Assembly: GCA_027531565.1 (NCBI GenBank)
Contig: JAPZSB010000007.1
Location: 496,001 to 560,000, forward strand
Source of the DNA: Beijerinckiaceae bacterium
Lineage (GTDB): Bacteria > Pseudomonadota > Alphaproteobacteria > Rhizobiales > Beijerinckiaceae
Direction: 5' to 3'
DNA length: 64,000 bases
Under the pieces are notes generated by a model. The model was not told where the DNA came from. It saw nothing but the letters and a program-made list of their open reading frames with translations, and made no database searches. The position numbers were made by a program, and so were the translations under genes. The number at the start of each line of letters is the position of its first letter. Position 1 is the stretch's first letter. Below are positions 63,147 to 64,000 of this stretch, one piece after another.

Positions 63147-63205
63147 TAAAAACCGGCCGATGCTTCAATCCCCCTCAGGGAAAACCACAACACGGGGAGT
63201 TCGTC

Positions 63206-64000
63206 ATGCTGTCGCGCCGCCTTGCCACCCTTGCTCTTGCCGGCTCGATGCTGGCCGGCTCCGCCTTCGCCGCGCTGGCGCAGGACACCAAGGTCTCGAT
63301 CGGGATTTCCGGCTGGACCGGCTTCGCCCCGCTGACCCTCGCGAAGGAAGCCGGGATCTTCGCGAAGAACGGCCTCGACGTGACGATCAAGAAGATCCCG
63401 CAGGCCTCCCGGCATCTCGCGATCCTCTCGGGCGACATCCAGTGCGCGGCAACGACGGTCGAGACCTGGATTGTCTGGAACGCCAATGGCGTCCCGACCA
63501 AGCAGATCTTCCAGCTCGACAAGAGCTACGGCGCTGACGGCATGGTCGTCCGCAACTCGGTCAACAAGATCACCGAACTCAAGGGCAAGACCGTCGCCGC
63601 CTCTGCACCGGGCACCGCGCCCTATTTCACGCTGGCCTGGTTCCTCAAGAAGAACGGGCTCTCGGTGAAAGACGTCACGGTGGTCAACATGGAGCCGGGC
63701 CCGGCCGCGCAGGCCTTCATTGCCGGCCAGAACGATGCCGCGATGACCTATGAACCCTTCCTTTCGGCCGTGCGCGCCGCGCCGCAGGCCGGCAAGATCA
63801 TCGCCACCACGCTCGACTATCCGATGGTGATGGACACGTTCGGCTGCTCGAACGACTTCCTTGCCAAGAACGAGAAGGCCGCGCAGGCGCTGACCAACAG
63901 CTATTTCCAGGCGCTCGAGATGATCGCGAAGGAGCCGGAAAAGGCGAACACGATCATGGGCGCGGATGTGAAGCAGACGGCCGAGGCCTTTGCCAAGTCG
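63206..64000 (+). CDS. ABC transporter substrate-binding protein, NMT1/SsuA type (cut by window edge)
   Basis: 265 codons are visible; the gene continues past the right edge. The signal peptide is MLSRRLATLALAGSMLAGSA with cleavage near ALA-Q. The mature part matches the aliphatic sulfonate / nitrate / thiamine-precursor binding family: ISGWTGFAPLTLAKEAGIFA, GLDVTIKKIPQASRHLAILS, LKGKTVAASAPGTAPYFTLA and GQNDAAMTYEPFLSA. The real substrate (sulfonate, taurine, nitrate, pyrimidine precursor or similar) cannot be read; ATPase and permease genes should follow outside the window. GGGGAG at 63194-63199 gives good spacing to ATG 63206. A palindromic operator lies upstream. Confidence 0.88.
   Translation, partial: MLSRRLATLALAGSMLAGSAFAALAQDTKVSIGISGWTGFAPLTLAKEAGIFAKNGLDVTIKKIPQASRHLAILSGDIQCAATTVETWIVWNANGVPTKQIFQLDKSYGADGMVVRNSVNKITELKGKTVAASAPGTAPYFTLAWFLKKNGLSVKDVTVVNMEPGPAAQAFIAGQNDAAMTYEPFLSAVRAAPQAGKIIATTLDYPMVMDTFGCSNDFLAKNEKAAQALTNSYFQALEMIAKEPEKANTIMGADVKQTAEAFAKS

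Overview
The window is high-GC DNA from an alphaproteobacterium, possibly of the Hyphomicrobiales. The evidence is an ALAS-type 5-aminolevulinate synthase, the alphaproteobacterial block hisD / UPF0262 / LMW-phosphatase with murA nearby, two phasins, a PdhS-like kinase, and a tRNA-His with no encoded G-1 and discriminator A73. Genes are packed tightly, with many 4-base ATGA overlaps. No transposase, integrase, CRISPR array or rRNA was seen, and no gap between genes exceeds about 240 bases.

Left part (1-24.3 kb) is mainly housekeeping and metabolism: a truncated GlxA/FtrA-type regulator, an M20 peptidase, SelO, an 8-oxoguanine deaminase translationally coupled to a SulP transporter, AnmK, hisD and its partners, a small secreted protein with a duplicated cysteine motif, murA, hemA, a phasin, a large PAS histidine kinase, an L,D-transpeptidase, AzlCD, a phosphopantetheinyl transferase, TerC, tRNA-His, a second phasin with a well-defined promoter carrying two TGC-N3-GCA palindromes, tRNA-Thr, and an SbtA-type bicarbonate permease divergent from a LysR regulator. 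From 24.3 to 33.3 kb lies a complete MdtABC-type RND efflux operon with its own NodT-type outer-membrane factor.

The centre and most interesting part (33.5-51.6 kb) is a type I secretion locus for a giant cadherin-repeat/RTX adhesin of about 2340 residues. It has an ABC exporter with a proline-rich linker, a divergent HlyD-type adaptor and a lipoprotein TolC-like channel with a roughly 200-residue proline-rich extension. Directly behind the exporter gene sit a MotB-like and a MotA/ExbB-like gene, which resembles the SiiAB proton channel that serves the Salmonella SiiE adhesin system. A small protein of unknown function and a membrane GGDEF-EAL protein follow on the same strand.

On the far side (51.8-61.4 kb) are two more GGDEF-EAL proteins. 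Each is paired with a likely sensory partner: a DctP-like solute-binding protein with no TRAP permease, and a FIST-domain (NosP-like) protein. I infer that the 33-61 kb region is a surface-adhesion island under cyclic-di-GMP control. L-2-hydroxyglutarate oxidase lies between these pairs. The window ends with an Lrp regulator divergent from arginase, and a truncated NMT1/SsuA-type binding-protein gene preceded by a strong palindromic operator.
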